A stretch of 64,000 bases of DNA from Clostridia bacterium (GTDB taxonomy: Bacteria > Bacillota > Clostridia > Oscillospirales > Acutalibacteraceae): positions 1 to 64,000 of the forward strand of contig JAFYGK010000027.1 in NCBI GenBank assembly GCA_017543285.1, in the 5' to 3' direction. Shown here one piece after another: positions 45,683 through 55,424 of the stretch. A model generated the notes under the pieces. That model did no database searches. It was given only the letters and a program-made list of their open reading frames with translations, and was not told the DNA's origin. Numbering within the stretch: position 1 is the first letter of the stretch; every line of letters begins with the position of its first letter. The position numbers and the translations under genes are program-made.

Positions 45683-46183
45683 ATGAAAAATGAATATGAG
45701 CATATTGTTCATACATTCAGGCCGGTTTTTGACGCAAACAGCCGTGTTCTGATATTGGGCACAATGCCGTCGCCAAAGTCACGCGAAAACGGTTTTTACT
45801 ACGGCCATCCGCAAAACAGGTTCTGGCCGGTGCTGTGCAGAGTGCTGAACGAGCCGCTCTGCGGGGATAACGCCGGCAAGACCGCCATGCTGCTTCGGCG
45901 GCGGATCGCGCTCTGGGATGTGCTTCAGGGCTGCGATATAGTCGGCGGGAGCGACGCGAGCATAAAAAATCCCGTAGCCAACGATATTCTGCCCATACTG
46001 CAGCGTGCGGACATCCGCGCAATATTCACGACCGGAAGGCGCGCTTTTGAGCTTTACAACCGGCTGATCCTTCCGCAGACGCGGCGGGAAGCCATATGCC
46101 TGCCGTCGCCCAGTCCTGCAAACTGCGCCGTCAAAACCAAAACTCTTGTCGAGGAATACGGGAAAATAGCCAAATACCTTTGA
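45683..46183 (+). CDS. Hypoxanthine-DNA glycosylase (UDG superfamily family 6)
   Basis: The protein has 166 residues with GGAG upstream. UDG fold motif 1 is VLILGTMPSPKSRENGFYYG, followed by HPQNRFWPVL and the IALWDVLQGCDI segment. The motif 2-like end is LPSPSPANC. This matches DNA-deoxyinosine glycosylases, which remove deaminated adenine. Single gene, divergent from rlmD. Confidence 0.9.
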   Translation: MKNEYEHIVHTFRPVFDANSRVLILGTMPSPKSRENGFYYGHPQNRFWPVLCRVLNEPLCGDNAGKTAMLLRRRIALWDVLQGCDIVGGSDASIKNPVANDILPILQRADIRAIFTTGRRAFELYNRLILPQTRREAICLPSPSPANCAVKTKTLVEEYGKIAKYL

Positions 46184-46209
46184 CGGCGGCGCAATTTGAA
46201 CATAAAAAA

Positions 46210-46236
46210 GCCCGGACAAAATGCCGGGCATATTTT
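46210..46236 (+). terminator. Bidirectional terminator
   Basis: GCCCGG (46210-46215) pairs with CCGGGC (46224-46229), then ATATTTTTA. On the other strand the stem is followed by CTTTTTTATG, so it can serve both converging genes. Confidence 0.8.
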
Positions 46237-46244
46237 TATCAAAA

Positions 46245-47135
46245 CTAATCCGTATCTGGCTGCTCTTCGGGAAGCTCGGCAATGGCCGATTCTTCATCTT
46301 CGATCTTCCCGATTCTTCCGAGGTCGATTCCGATCCTTTCAAAATACGGTTTGGCGCTGTCCTTGTCAGAGTAGGCAACGCAGTATGTCATCTCTTTTCT
46401 GGAGTCGTTCACCCCATAGAAAATATAGTAATACTCGCCGTTGTCGTCGTCGCCTCTCACAATATAGTACTCGGTTTCCGGATCGTTCTTCTTTGATTCT
46501 TCGGAAAAGACCTTCGCCAGGGGATACTGTTTTTTCAGTCTGTCCTTTTCGGCTGAAAATGATCCTTCATCAAGCTGCCATCTAGCGAAAACGTCAAAGT
46601 TCCCGCCCAAAACAGGAAGATTCTTGAAATAATAGTAGTAGTGAACACCTCCAGCGTTTTCCGGAATACTCTCGGGCATGAGTTTTTTAACCGTTTCCTC
46701 AAAGGTTATTTCCGGCTCGATATCGCTGTCGGGATCCAGCATGGGAGCGTCGGTATCCTTGAAATGGCCGTCAAGAACGAGATAATTGTTTTTGTCGGTC
46801 GTTTCCGAATGCATTCCGGTGAAAACTCCGACGACCGCCGAAATAACAAGCAGCGCTGCCATTACAATGGCAAGCTGCCAGACGATCCTCAGCCAGCGCT
46901 CATTGACGGCAAGCACGGCAAACGCGAATGCCGCGACTGCCGGTATCAGCATTATCCAGTGGAACAGTGTGAACGGATGGGGAGGAAACGCATATCCCCC
47001 GAAAGAGATGTCCTTGGCCTTCACGAAGATCAGAATATAGACTATCCCCATCGCTATAAACGCCAGCTTGAGCAATATAAGCGAAATGTTGAGCTTTCCG
47101 TCTTTTTTAAAAAACGACTGTTTAAAAGCATTCAT
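46245..47135 (-). CDS. Membrane protein with soluble C-terminal domain
   Basis: The protein has 296 residues. Three hydrophobic helices (about 17-38, 60-78 and 85-105) are followed by an acidic outer domain of about 185 residues rich in Tyr and Asp (GGVHYYYYFKNLPVLGG, EYYIVRGDDDNGEYYYIF). No family recognised. Precedes the exporter gene on the same strand. Confidence 0.65.
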   Translation of the reverse strand: MNAFKQSFFKKDGKLNISLILLKLAFIAMGIVYILIFVKAKDISFGGYAFPPHPFTLFHWIMLIPAVAAFAFAVLAVNERWLRIVWQLAIVMAALLVISAVVGVFTGMHSETTDKNNYLVLDGHFKDTDAPMLDPDSDIEPEITFEETVKKLMPESIPENAGGVHYYYYFKNLPVLGGNFDVFARWQLDEGSFSAEKDRLKKQYPLAKVFSEESKKNDPETEYYIVRGDDDNGEYYYIFYGVNDSRKEMTYCVAYSDKDSAKPYFERIGIDLGRIGKIEDEESAIAELPEEQPDTD

Positions 47136-47178
47136 AAGCTTCTCCTGTATATATAGATATAATAACCGTTTGCTGCGC

Positions 47179-47781
47179 TTATCCTATTCCGAGTGAGCCG
47201 AGAAGACCGTAGGTCAGAAGCGCCATTATGAATCCGGCCGTCACTATTCCGATCGTAATGACCGGCAGAGCGTGTTTTATTCTGAGGTCGGCAAGCGCCG
47301 CGATTATCGAGCCGGTCCATGCCCCTGTGCCCGGAATCGGTATTGCCACAAACAAAAACAACGCGAACAGTTTGCAGCGAAGCAGTATCTTTGAGCGGTA
47401 TTTTTCATCTTCTTTGAGCCTTTCGCCCATTCTTCTGAAGCCCTTGGTATGCAGCATTACTCTGAGCACCCATGGATCCTCGATGGAGCCGCTCTTTTTT
47501 TTCGCCCTTTTCTCGAGTTTGACGGCCAGGGCGCTGAAGAGCTTCGTATTTTTCATCCACCTGAGCAGCTTTTTCGTAAAAAGCAGTATAAAAACCACCG
47601 GCAGTATGTTTGCCGTCAGGCATATAAAAAACGCGTTGAGCCACGGTATATCAAGAAAATGAGCGGCTATAAGGCCGCCCCGTATCTCCAGAACGGGGAA
47701 AAGCGAAATAATGAATACAGCCCATTCCTTCGACAGAAAGCGCGAGAAAAAACGTGCCGCGGATACAAAAAAATCAGTCAT
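47179..47781 (-). CDS. Small multidrug-export-like membrane protein (COG2426)
   Basis: The protein has 200 residues from ATG 47781 (weak CAGGT site; the frame extends to 47877). The family motif SLFPVLEIRGGLIAAHF is near residue 30. FVAIPIPGTGAWTGSIIAAL is the second hallmark, near 150. Four helices. The family is called small multidrug export protein, but the substrate is not established. Confidence 0.85.
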   Translation of the reverse strand: MTDFFVSAARFFSRFLSKEWAVFIISLFPVLEIRGGLIAAHFLDIPWLNAFFICLTANILPVVFILLFTKKLLRWMKNTKLFSALAVKLEKRAKKKSGSIEDPWVLRVMLHTKGFRRMGERLKEDEKYRSKILLRCKLFALFLFVAIPIPGTGAWTGSIIAALADLRIKHALPVITIGIVTAGFIMALLTYGLLGSLGIG

Positions 47782-48119
47782 ATATAACCTGCCGTGTACC
47801 GCCGGCGCATAGCAGGAAGCCTGAAGCAGGTTTGAATCAGGCCGGATCAGATCATCCGAAGCCGCATCCGACAGCAAAAATATTTTACTATAAAACGCAC
47901 ATGATTTGCAACACTTATTTTCTGCGGACGGCGCTTTTTATTCCCGGACCGGGCCGGAATGCAGGGATCGGCTCCGGCAGTTCAGTGCGCATTGACGGCT
48001 TTCCGTCCGCTTGTTAGTGTAAATGCAGATTTAATTATACATAACGGAAGCGAAAGAGTAAATAAAAAGACCGGATAATTAATAAAATTCTCACAAAACC
48101 GCCGAAAGCGGGCGGTAAA
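47782..48119. other. Intergenic region with a possible minus-strand promoter
   Basis: No gene is seen. On the minus strand TTGCAA (47906-47911) and TAAAAT (47882-47887) with an 18-bp spacer lie about 100 bp before the COG2426 gene. Near 48000-48060 the DNA is AT-rich. Confidence 0.4.
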
Positions 48120-48725
48120 CTATCTCAGCACGTTTTCCAGCGTTTTAAGACCGGTAACTCCGCTTTTTTCCGGATGAAACTGGCTCGCAAAAATATTGTC
48201 CCTTTGCACGGCGCAGTCGAATTCTATTCCGTAGACGGCCCTTGCCGCGACGGCACTCCTGTCCTCGGTATCGCAGTAATAGGAATGAACAAAATAGTAA
48301 AACGGGTCGGCCCCCAGGCCGTCGAAAGCCGTGCAGCCCTCTGTCGGCATGATGGAATTGAATCCTATGTGCGGTATTTTGAGTCCCGTCTCGGGAAATC
48401 TTTTTACGCTGCCTTTAAGCAGCCCCAGACCCTTTACGCCGGGCGACTCCTCGCTCGATTCATAAAGCAGCTGCATTCCGAGACATATGCCGACAAATGG
48501 TCTCCCCTTGTTCACAAGCTCGCATATAAGCTCGTCCAGCCTTCTGGCGCGCAGCTTTTCCATGCAGTCTCCGAAGTTGCCGACTCCCGGCAGGACAATT
48601 TTATCTGCGGCTGAGATGATCCCGGCATCGTCAGTCAGCGAGCATTCGAAGCCGAGGTACTCAAGAGCCTTCTGAACATTTTTCACGTTTCCGGCGTCGT
48701 AATCTATAATGGCGATCATATACAT
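48120..48725 (-). CDS. hisH: Imidazole glycerol phosphate synthase glutaminase subunit HisH
   Basis: The protein has 201 residues; a second Met two codons in is an equally likely start. Class I glutamine amidotransferase triad: Cys in FVGICLGMQLL, His and Glu in SQFHPEKSG. The oxyanion loop is LPGVGNFGDCM. It supplies ammonia to HisF in histidine synthesis. No other his gene is in the window, so this is a stand-alone hisH, or its HisF partner lies elsewhere. Confidence 0.95.
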   Translation of the reverse strand: MYMIAIIDYDAGNVKNVQKALEYLGFECSLTDDAGIISAADKIVLPGVGNFGDCMEKLRARRLDELICELVNKGRPFVGICLGMQLLYESSEESPGVKGLGLLKGSVKRFPETGLKIPHIGFNSIMPTEGCTAFDGLGADPFYYFVHSYYCDTEDRSAVAARAVYGIEFDCAVQRDNIFASQFHPEKSGVTGLKTLENVLR

Positions 48726-49051
48726 ACTTCCCTTATTCCAGGTTTTGTTCCGCTCTTATAAAATAATACCATCTTCCGGTTATAAATTCCACCCTTTTGC
48801 AAAATAAAGCCGGTTTTCCGTTTTCCGCTCTGAAATTAATCGTTTTAATCTCTCAATAAGCGCAGGCAGATCCATACGGACAATATTTTTTTGATTTTTT
48901 CTGTACATTCGGTTTTTAATGATGTATAATAAATAAAAATGTAAAACTGTGCGGTTTTTCCGGATACTGCACATAGAAGCCAGGGAAACGAGGGCCGTTC
49001 CGGTCCGGAATTAAATACGCGTATTAGCCCAAAGGGCAGATCGGAGATAAT
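48726..49051. other. Leader region of the alpha-oxoamine synthase gene
   Basis: No gene is seen. TATAAT at about 48923-48928 is a plausible -10 without a clear -35. It is followed by a long, GC-richer leader (about 48960-49050) that can form hairpins. I see no known riboswitch class. Confidence 0.4.
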
Positions 49052-50251
49052 ATGGATCTTTTTGATAAGTGCAAAAACTATAAAACAGCGAATGACGCGA
49101 GAAAAATGGGCATCTATCCCTATTTCCATAAGCTCGAGTCCAAGCAGGACATCGCCGTAACGATGGAAGGAAAACGCCGCATCATGCTCGGCTCCAACAA
49201 CTATCTCGGCCTTACCGCCAACGATGAAATAATCGAAGCGGGCAAAAAGGCCGTCGAGCAGTACGGCACCGGCTGCTCCGGGTCGCGTTTTCTCAACGGC
49301 ACCCTCCGGATGCATGTCGAACTGGAAAAACAGCTTGCTGAATTTGTCGGCTACGAGGATTGTGTAACATTCTCCACCGGTTTCCAGACCAATCTCGGCA
49401 TAATCAGCGCCGTGGTCGGCCGCAACGACTACATGATATGCGACAGGGAAAACCACGCCAGCATTTACGACGGCTGCAAGCTCAGCTTCGGTAAAATGCT
49501 TCGCTACAAGCACAACGATATGGAGGATCTCGAGCGCGTCCTCAAAACCGTTCCCGAAGACGCAGGCAAGCTGATAATCACAGACGGCGTTTTCAGTATG
49601 GGCGGCGATATCGCCAAGCTCCCCGAAATAGTCGAGCTCGCCAAAAAGTACGGCGCGCGCACCATGGTCGACGACGCTCACGGCCTGGGCGTTCTGGGAG
49701 AAGGCGGCAGAGGCACCGCGAGCTACTTCGGTCTGACCGATCAGGTCGACATAACGATGGGCACCTTCTCAAAGTCGCTGGCAAGCCTCGGCGGATACAT
49801 GGTCGCGAATCACGTCGTCGCAGACTATGTCCGTCACAACTCTCGCCCGTTCATCTTCTCGGCATCCATCACTCCCGCCTCCTGTGCGACGGCCCTGGCC
49901 GCACTCGATTATCTCAGGCGCAATCCGCAGATAGTGCAGAGGCTCAACGACATCTCCAGATATGTGCGCGAGGGCATGCACAAGCGTCGCATCCGCATCC
50001 GTCCTCAGGACGGCGGCTGGGCGACGCCTATCGTCCCCATCTACACCTCCGATCTGGTCACCACCCTTACTATAGGCAAGGAGCTTTATGACGAGGGCGT
50101 CTTCGTCAATCCCGTTCTGCCTCCCGCCGTGGCTCCGAGCGACTGCCTGCTCAGAACAAGCTATATGGCGACGCATACCGAGGAAATCCTCGACGAGGCT
50201 ATGGATATAATCGCAAGGATCCTCGACAAACACGGACTTCTTGGCGAATAG
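49052..50251 (+). CDS. PLP-dependent alpha-oxoamine synthase (SPT/KBL/BioF family)
   Basis: The protein has 399 residues with GGAG upstream. PLP-binding Lys in MGTFSKSLASLGGYM (K244 or near) and Asp/His in VDDAHGLGVLGEGGRG. The N-terminus has MGIYPYFHKLES and MLGSNNYLGLT. The family makes 3-ketosphinganine, 2-amino-3-ketobutyrate, 8-amino-7-oxononanoate or aminolevulinate. The GIYPYF motif is most like bacterial serine palmitoyltransferases, but Clostridia usually lack sphingolipids, so glycine C-acetyltransferase is possible. Confidence 0.85.
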   Translation: MDLFDKCKNYKTANDARKMGIYPYFHKLESKQDIAVTMEGKRRIMLGSNNYLGLTANDEIIEAGKKAVEQYGTGCSGSRFLNGTLRMHVELEKQLAEFVGYEDCVTFSTGFQTNLGIISAVVGRNDYMICDRENHASIYDGCKLSFGKMLRYKHNDMEDLERVLKTVPEDAGKLIITDGVFSMGGDIAKLPEIVELAKKYGARTMVDDAHGLGVLGEGGRGTASYFGLTDQVDITMGTFSKSLASLGGYMVANHVVADYVRHNSRPFIFSASITPASCATALAALDYLRRNPQIVQRLNDISRYVREGMHKRRIRIRPQDGGWATPIVPIYTSDLVTTLTIGKELYDEGVFVNPVLPPAVAPSDCLLRTSYMATHTEEILDEAMDIIARILDKHGLLGE

Positions 50252-50293
50252 CAGCCCGAACAGGCTGACAATGCAACGATTGGAAGCGGCATT

Positions 50294-50827
50294 ATGCAGG
50301 TAAAAGCAAGCTCGGTTTATGATCTGAAGGCGTGCAAGGCTTTGAATCATGCCATCATGTTCGGAAAATCCGATCCCAAAACGCAGCTGATAACCATTTC
50401 CGTTCTCGCGGCCGCGGCCGTCTTGGGCGCTGCCGCGGCGATGATCGTCTTCGGGAGCGATCTTGTGCTTTGGGCCTGCATAACCGTTCTGGTTGTATTG
50501 TACTCTCTTTTCCTGTGTATATATTTTATGGCTCCGAGGATATCCTATAAAAATATCAGCCGCATGGGCGGCGCGCAGAACAGATTTGTATTTACCGACG
50601 ACTGCCTTTGCGTTTCATCCGGCTCGGATAGTTTCCAGAGCTCCTCAAGGATGAATTATTCCGTATTTTTAAAAGCAATGGAAACCTCGGACTATCTTTT
50701 CATTTTTCAGGACAAAATGCGCGCGATTATCGTCGATAAGTCCACCGTAACCGACGGCGCGCCGGATGATATACGCCGCGCGCTGTCAAACACCGCGGGA
50801 CTCAGATACATCGTTTGCAATTATTAA
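50294..50827 (+). CDS. YcxB-like membrane protein
   Basis: The protein has 177 residues. Two adjacent hydrophobic helices (about 33-55 and 58-80) are followed by a C-terminal domain with FTDDCLCVSSG, SRMNYSVFLKAMETSDYLFI and the RAIIVDK block, typical of YcxB-like proteins. Function unknown. It follows the oxoamine synthase by 42 bp, possibly in the same transcript, and is closed by a terminator. Confidence 0.75.
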   Translation: MQVKASSVYDLKACKALNHAIMFGKSDPKTQLITISVLAAAAVLGAAAAMIVFGSDLVLWACITVLVVLYSLFLCIYFMAPRISYKNISRMGGAQNRFVFTDDCLCVSSGSDSFQSSSRMNYSVFLKAMETSDYLFIFQDKMRAIIVDKSTVTDGAPDDIRRALSNTAGLRYIVCNY

Positions 50828-50841
50828 GCGCATCTTTTTTC

Positions 50842-50870
50842 CGGGAGCCGATCCGCTCCCGGATTTTTAT
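50842..50870 (+). terminator. Terminator after the YcxB-like gene
   Basis: CCGGGAGC (50842-50849) pairs with GCTCCCGG (50856-50863), loop CGATCC, then ATTTTTATT. Confidence 0.88.
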
Positions 50871-51012
50871 TATCCCGTTTCCTGCCACGCCGCAATTTTA
50901 ATAAAATATGTATTGTGTATTTGCCTTAAAAATGATAAAATGATAAAATAGCGAATTTGTGATTGAGCGCAGACTTTTTACATATAAACGTATTTGAGAG
51001 GAATGTTTTGCA

Positions 51013-53061
51013 TTGAGCTTTAAAAAGTGGGTGATAAAGAGCTACGACAGGGACATCGCCAACGCTCTTTGCTCGCAGGCAGGCTTTTCCGGCGCGCTGT
51101 CGGTGCTGCTTTCCGGCAGGGGAATCGGCAGCTTTGATGAGGCGCGGGATTTCCTGGCGTGCGACGCGCCGCTTATAGACCCGTTCACCTTTGCCGGAAT
51201 GGAAAAGGCCGCCGAAAGAATCAACCGCGCCATTGAACGCGGCGAGCATATAACGGTCTACGGCGACTACGACGCGGACGGAGTCACCGCGACGGCGCTG
51301 CTCTTTTCCTATCTGGAAGCCAGAGGCGCTCTGGCGGATTACTATATCCCCGAGCGCGAGGGCGAAGGCTACGGTCTGCATGTCAGCTCCGCAGACACCC
51401 TTCTGCAAAGGGGTACGCAGCTCATTATAACCGTGGACAACGGCATATCCTCAATAGAAGAGGTAAAATACATCAACTCCCTCGGAATCGAGGTAATTGT
51501 CACCGACCATCACACTCCCGAAAAGACGCTGCCCGACGCCGTCAGCGTGGTGAATCCTCACAGAAGCGATTGCCCGTCGGGGTTCAAACACTATGCCGGA
51601 GTGGGCGTCGCCTTCAAGCTGATACAGGCTCTTGAGGGCGATATCGACGAACAGATGCTGCTGGAGGAATATTCCGACCTGTTCACGCTGGGAACAATAG
51701 GCGACGTTGTATCCCTTACAGGCGAAAACAGAAATATAATAAAAAGAGGACTCGACGAGCTTGTCAACACAAGCAGAATAGGTATTCGCGCCCTTATAGA
51801 CGTTTCCGGCATGACGGGCAAAAAAATGACCGGCATGAACGTGGCGTTCTCTCTTGTTCCGCGGATAAATGCCGCCGGACGCATGGGCAGCCCCGAGCGG
51901 GCAGTACGTCTGCTGCTGACCAACGACGAGGACGAAGCCGTCGAGCTTGCCAACGAGCTGGAAAACGACAACCGCCGCAGGCAGGAGGTTGAGCACGACA
52001 TCTTCGAACAGGCGCAGGAGCAGATAGAAAACGATCCCTCGCTGCTGCGCGACAGGGTTCTTGTACTCAGCGGCGAAGGCTGGCACAGGGGCGTAACCGG
52101 CATAGTCGCCACACGCATGTGTGAAAAATACGGCAGGCCATGCATAATGATATCCTCGGACGGAGAGGACGCAAAGGGCAGCGGACGCAGCATAGAGGGC
52201 TTCTCGCTGTATGAAGCAATAAAGTATTGCTCGGATATCCTGATACGCTTCGGCGGACATACTCTCGCAGCGGGACTAAACATCAAAACCGCTCAGATCC
52301 CTGTCCTGCGGAAAATGATAAACGAGTACGCCATGACGGTCGGGCACATGCCAGTGCCCCAGCTGAACCTTGATTTCAAACTTAACCCGATGGCCGTCAA
52401 CATGAACATACTGGAGGATATAAACCTGCTCGAGCCATTCGGCAGCGGCAATCCGACTCCGGTTTTCGGATTGTATAAAATGCAGCTTCAGTCTGTGCAG
52501 CCCCTTTCCGGCGGCAAGCACCTAAAGCTCACGGCAAAGCGCCGTGAAGCCGTTTTGCAGATGGTGCGCTTTAACTATCCTGCCCAGTGCTTCCCGTACA
52601 AGCCGGGCGATCTTGTGGATTTTGCCGTTGTTCTCAGCCAGAGCGAATTCAGAGGCGAAAAAAATCTTTCTGTGATCGTCAAGGATATGCGCCCCAGCGG
52701 TTTCGATGAAGAGGGCTTTTTAGAGGGCAGGAGCAGATACGAGGACATGCTCCGCGGCGAGCCGGTGGACGGCGGCGCAGGATTCGTTCCCGACAGGCGT
52801 TGCATCGCGGCAGTTTACAGGTATCTCAGGCAGAATAATCCCGTAAATACCGAAATGAGCGTTCTGTTTCACAGACTCAGGGGACAGACCGACATGACGA
52901 GGCTGTGTCTTTCCCTTGATATTCTCAGCGAGCTGGGCCTTATCTCATATAAACGCGAAGACGACATGGTATGTGCTGAAATAATAGACGTAAAAGCAAA
53001 GACCGATCTGGAAAAGTCAGCGGTTCTCGGTCATGTAAAAGCCGTTTACGGCAGGACATAA
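51013..53061 (+). CDS. recJ: Single-stranded-DNA-specific exonuclease RecJ
   Basis: The protein has 682 residues from TTG 51013 (GAGAGG upstream). DHH phosphoesterase motifs: VYGDYDADGVTATALL, TVDNGISS and VTDHHTPEKTLPDA. The DHHA1 domain contains GSGRSIEGFSLYEA and RFGGHTLAAGL. The OB-fold and a C-terminal extension follow. It degrades 5' ssDNA ends in recombination and mismatch repair. First gene of a run with relA and dtd. Confidence 0.95.
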   Translation: MSFKKWVIKSYDRDIANALCSQAGFSGALSVLLSGRGIGSFDEARDFLACDAPLIDPFTFAGMEKAAERINRAIERGEHITVYGDYDADGVTATALLFSYLEARGALADYYIPEREGEGYGLHVSSADTLLQRGTQLIITVDNGISSIEEVKYINSLGIEVIVTDHHTPEKTLPDAVSVVNPHRSDCPSGFKHYAGVGVAFKLIQALEGDIDEQMLLEEYSDLFTLGTIGDVVSLTGENRNIIKRGLDELVNTSRIGIRALIDVSGMTGKKMTGMNVAFSLVPRINAAGRMGSPERAVRLLLTNDEDEAVELANELENDNRRRQEVEHDIFEQAQEQIENDPSLLRDRVLVLSGEGWHRGVTGIVATRMCEKYGRPCIMISSDGEDAKGSGRSIEGFSLYEAIKYCSDILIRFGGHTLAAGLNIKTAQIPVLRKMINEYAMTVGHMPVPQLNLDFKLNPMAVNMNILEDINLLEPFGSGNPTPVFGLYKMQLQSVQPLSGGKHLKLTAKRREAVLQMVRFNYPAQCFPYKPGDLVDFAVVLSQSEFRGEKNLSVIVKDMRPSGFDEEGFLEGRSRYEDMLRGEPVDGGAGFVPDRRCIAAVYRYLRQNNPVNTEMSVLFHRLRGQTDMTRLCLSLDILSELGLISYKREDDMVCAEIIDVKAKTDLEKSAVLGHVKAVYGRT

Positions 53062-53094
53062 GCGTAATAAATAAAGGAAAGGCGGTGAAGCAAA

Positions 53095-55257
53095 ATGGAT
53101 ATAAGCTTTGAGCACCTCAAAAACAAGCTCGAAAGCACAGGCAGAAACTACAACTATGAAACGATCAAAAAAGCATACGATCTGGCAAGCCGTGCTCATG
53201 AGGGGCAAAAGCGCAGATCGGGCGAGCCCTATTTGCTTCATCCTGTGGAAGTCGCGGTCATTCTCATCGATCTCGGAATGGACACCGAATCAATAGCGGC
53301 GGCTCTGCTTCACGATGTTGTTGAAGACACTCCGGTTACCCTCGAGGAGGTCGCCAAAGAATTCGGCCGAACCATAGCAAACCTTGTGGACGGAGTCACA
53401 AAGCTGGGCAAGATACCCTACAGCTCGCGCGAGGAGCAGCAGGCGGAAAACGTCCGCAAAATGCTGCTTGCCATGAGCGAAGATATCAGGGTCATCATTA
53501 TAAAACTGGCCGACCGGCTCCACAACATGCGCACGCTGGAATTTATGGACGAACAAAAGCGGCGCGACAAGGCGAAGGAAACCATGGACGTTTACGCACC
53601 GATAGCGCACAGACTCGGTATCCGCGCCGTGAAGGAAGAATTGGAGGATCTGTCCATCCACTATCTCGACCCTGTAGCCGTCAAGGAAATAGAAAGCCTC
53701 CTCGCGGGCAACAAGGACGAACGCGAAAAAACAATAACCGAAATAGTCGCCCATATAAAGGAGCGTCTCGGCGACCAGTTCAAGCACTGCTACATTTCCG
53801 GCAGGGTAAAAAGCGTCGCCGGGATTTACCGCAAGATGTATATTCAGGGCAAGGCGTTTGAGGAAATATACGACATCTACGCCGTCAGAATAATAGTGGA
53901 CACGGTCAACGACTGCTACAACATCTTCGGCATAATCCACGATATGTACCGACCCATACCGGGACGCTTCAAGGATTATATTTCCACACCAAAGGCAAAT
54001 ATGTACCAGTCGCTGCACACTACCGTTCTCGGCCGCCGCGGCACGCCCTTTGAGGTGCAGATAAGAACATGGGAAATGCACTATACCGCCGAATACGGCA
54101 TCGCGGCCCACTGGAAATATAAGCTGGGCCTCAAGGGCAAAAGCAATCTGGAAGAGCGTCTTGCATGGATAAGACAGATGATAGAAAACCAGAAGGACAG
54201 CGAGGACGTTGAGGATATCGTCGATACCATCAAAAACGACCTCGGTCCGGAGGAGGTTTTTATCTTTACGCCCAAGGGCGACGTTAAGACGCTGCCCAAC
54301 GGATCAACCGTAATAGATTTTGCCTACGCAATACACAGCGCCGTCGGCAACCGCATGACCGGCGCAAAGGTCGACGGAAAGATAGCTCCGCTCGACTACA
54401 AGCTCAGAACCGGACAGATAGTCGAGATAATCACGACCGGCGCGAACAAGGGACCCAACAGAGCCTGGCTTGGAATAGTCAAGACCAGCGAAGCCAGAAA
54501 CAAGATAAGAGCGTGGTTCAAGAGCGAAAAACGCGAGGAAAACATTGAGGTCGGAAAATCAGAGCTGGAAAAGGAATTTGTCCGCTGCCAGATCCGTCTG
54601 CCCGAGGAGCAGATGAAGGAATTTTTGCAGTCCATTGCCGAAAAGGTCCATTTTGACAATACCGATGATCTTTACGCGGCCATCGGCTACGGCGGCGTGC
54701 TGCTGTCAAAGCTCATGCCCAGGGTGCGCGACGCCTATGCGCGGCTTGTAAAATCAAACAGCTTTGATCTCGAAAAAACCATCAAGGACGAAAAAAATAT
54801 AAAATCCAACGGCGGAATAATAGTCGAGGGGCTGGAAAACTGCCTCATCAAATTTTCGCGCTGCTGCAATCCCCTGCCCGGCGACGATATTATCGGTTTC
54901 ATCACGCGCGGCTTCGGCGTTTCCATACACAAGCGCGGCTGCACCAACGTGCCTGAGGATATAGAAAAATGTGAGGATCCAGAAAGATGGGTCAGATGTC
55001 ACTGGGACGCCCACGTCAATTCGGAATTTAAGGCCGGCATATGCATAACAGCCGTCGACCGTGACGGAATAATAGTTGATGTTTCGACCCAGCTTTCGGC
55101 AATGCACATTATGATGACCTCCTTCAACGCAAGGGTGCCCAGTCCAAACGAGGTCAGAATAAACATAACCGTAGTAGTAAGCGGGCTCGACCATCTCAAC
55201 AGCGTAATGCAGAGACTGAGCAAGGTTAAGGGCGTTACCAGAATCGAGAGGGAATAA
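53095..55257 (+). CDS. relA: Bifunctional (p)ppGpp synthetase/hydrolase (RelA/SpoT, Rel)
   Basis: The protein has 720 residues, the length of a long RSH enzyme. Hydrolase HD domain (about 30-180): YLLHPVEVAVIL, ALLHDVVEDTP and KLADRLHNMRTL are intact. Synthetase domain (about 240-350): GRVKSVAGIYRKM, DIYAVRIIVD and PKANMYQSLHTTV. TGS domain (about 390-450), a helical/zinc-finger region with CCNPLPGDDI, and an ACT domain at the C-terminus. Single RSH expected in Firmicutes; controls the stringent response. Confidence 0.97.
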   Translation: MDISFEHLKNKLESTGRNYNYETIKKAYDLASRAHEGQKRRSGEPYLLHPVEVAVILIDLGMDTESIAAALLHDVVEDTPVTLEEVAKEFGRTIANLVDGVTKLGKIPYSSREEQQAENVRKMLLAMSEDIRVIIIKLADRLHNMRTLEFMDEQKRRDKAKETMDVYAPIAHRLGIRAVKEELEDLSIHYLDPVAVKEIESLLAGNKDEREKTITEIVAHIKERLGDQFKHCYISGRVKSVAGIYRKMYIQGKAFEEIYDIYAVRIIVDTVNDCYNIFGIIHDMYRPIPGRFKDYISTPKANMYQSLHTTVLGRRGTPFEVQIRTWEMHYTAEYGIAAHWKYKLGLKGKSNLEERLAWIRQMIENQKDSEDVEDIVDTIKNDLGPEEVFIFTPKGDVKTLPNGSTVIDFAYAIHSAVGNRMTGAKVDGKIAPLDYKLRTGQIVEIITTGANKGPNRAWLGIVKTSEARNKIRAWFKSEKREENIEVGKSELEKEFVRCQIRLPEEQMKEFLQSIAEKVHFDNTDDLYAAIGYGGVLLSKLMPRVRDAYARLVKSNSFDLEKTIKDEKNIKSNGGIIVEGLENCLIKFSRCCNPLPGDDIIGFITRGFGVSIHKRGCTNVPEDIEKCEDPERWVRCHWDAHVNSEFKAGICITAVDRDGIIVDVSTQLSAMHIMMTSFNARVPSPNEVRINITVVVSGLDHLNSVMQRLSKVKGVTRIERE

Positions 55258-55424
55258 AAGCTCGGCACGCGGATTCGGCCGCCGCAGGATAAAATCGCGC
55301 GGAAGCCCGCAGCAATGCTCCGGCAGCGTTGAGATTCCGTCAGGGCCCGACTGAAAGCGGTTTTCCGCCGAAGTTAGCTTTTGCAGGCTTTTAAGCCTCC
55401 ATTCCCGCCAAAAAAGGAGCAGAC

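Noticed and set aside
48960..49050. Possible riboswitch in the leader of the oxoamine synthase gene
   Set aside because: Hairpins can form, but no conserved core of a known class was found.
48845..49681. A minus-strand open frame of 278 codons
   Set aside because: Runs antisense through the alpha-oxoamine synthase gene and its leader; composition is that of a shadow.
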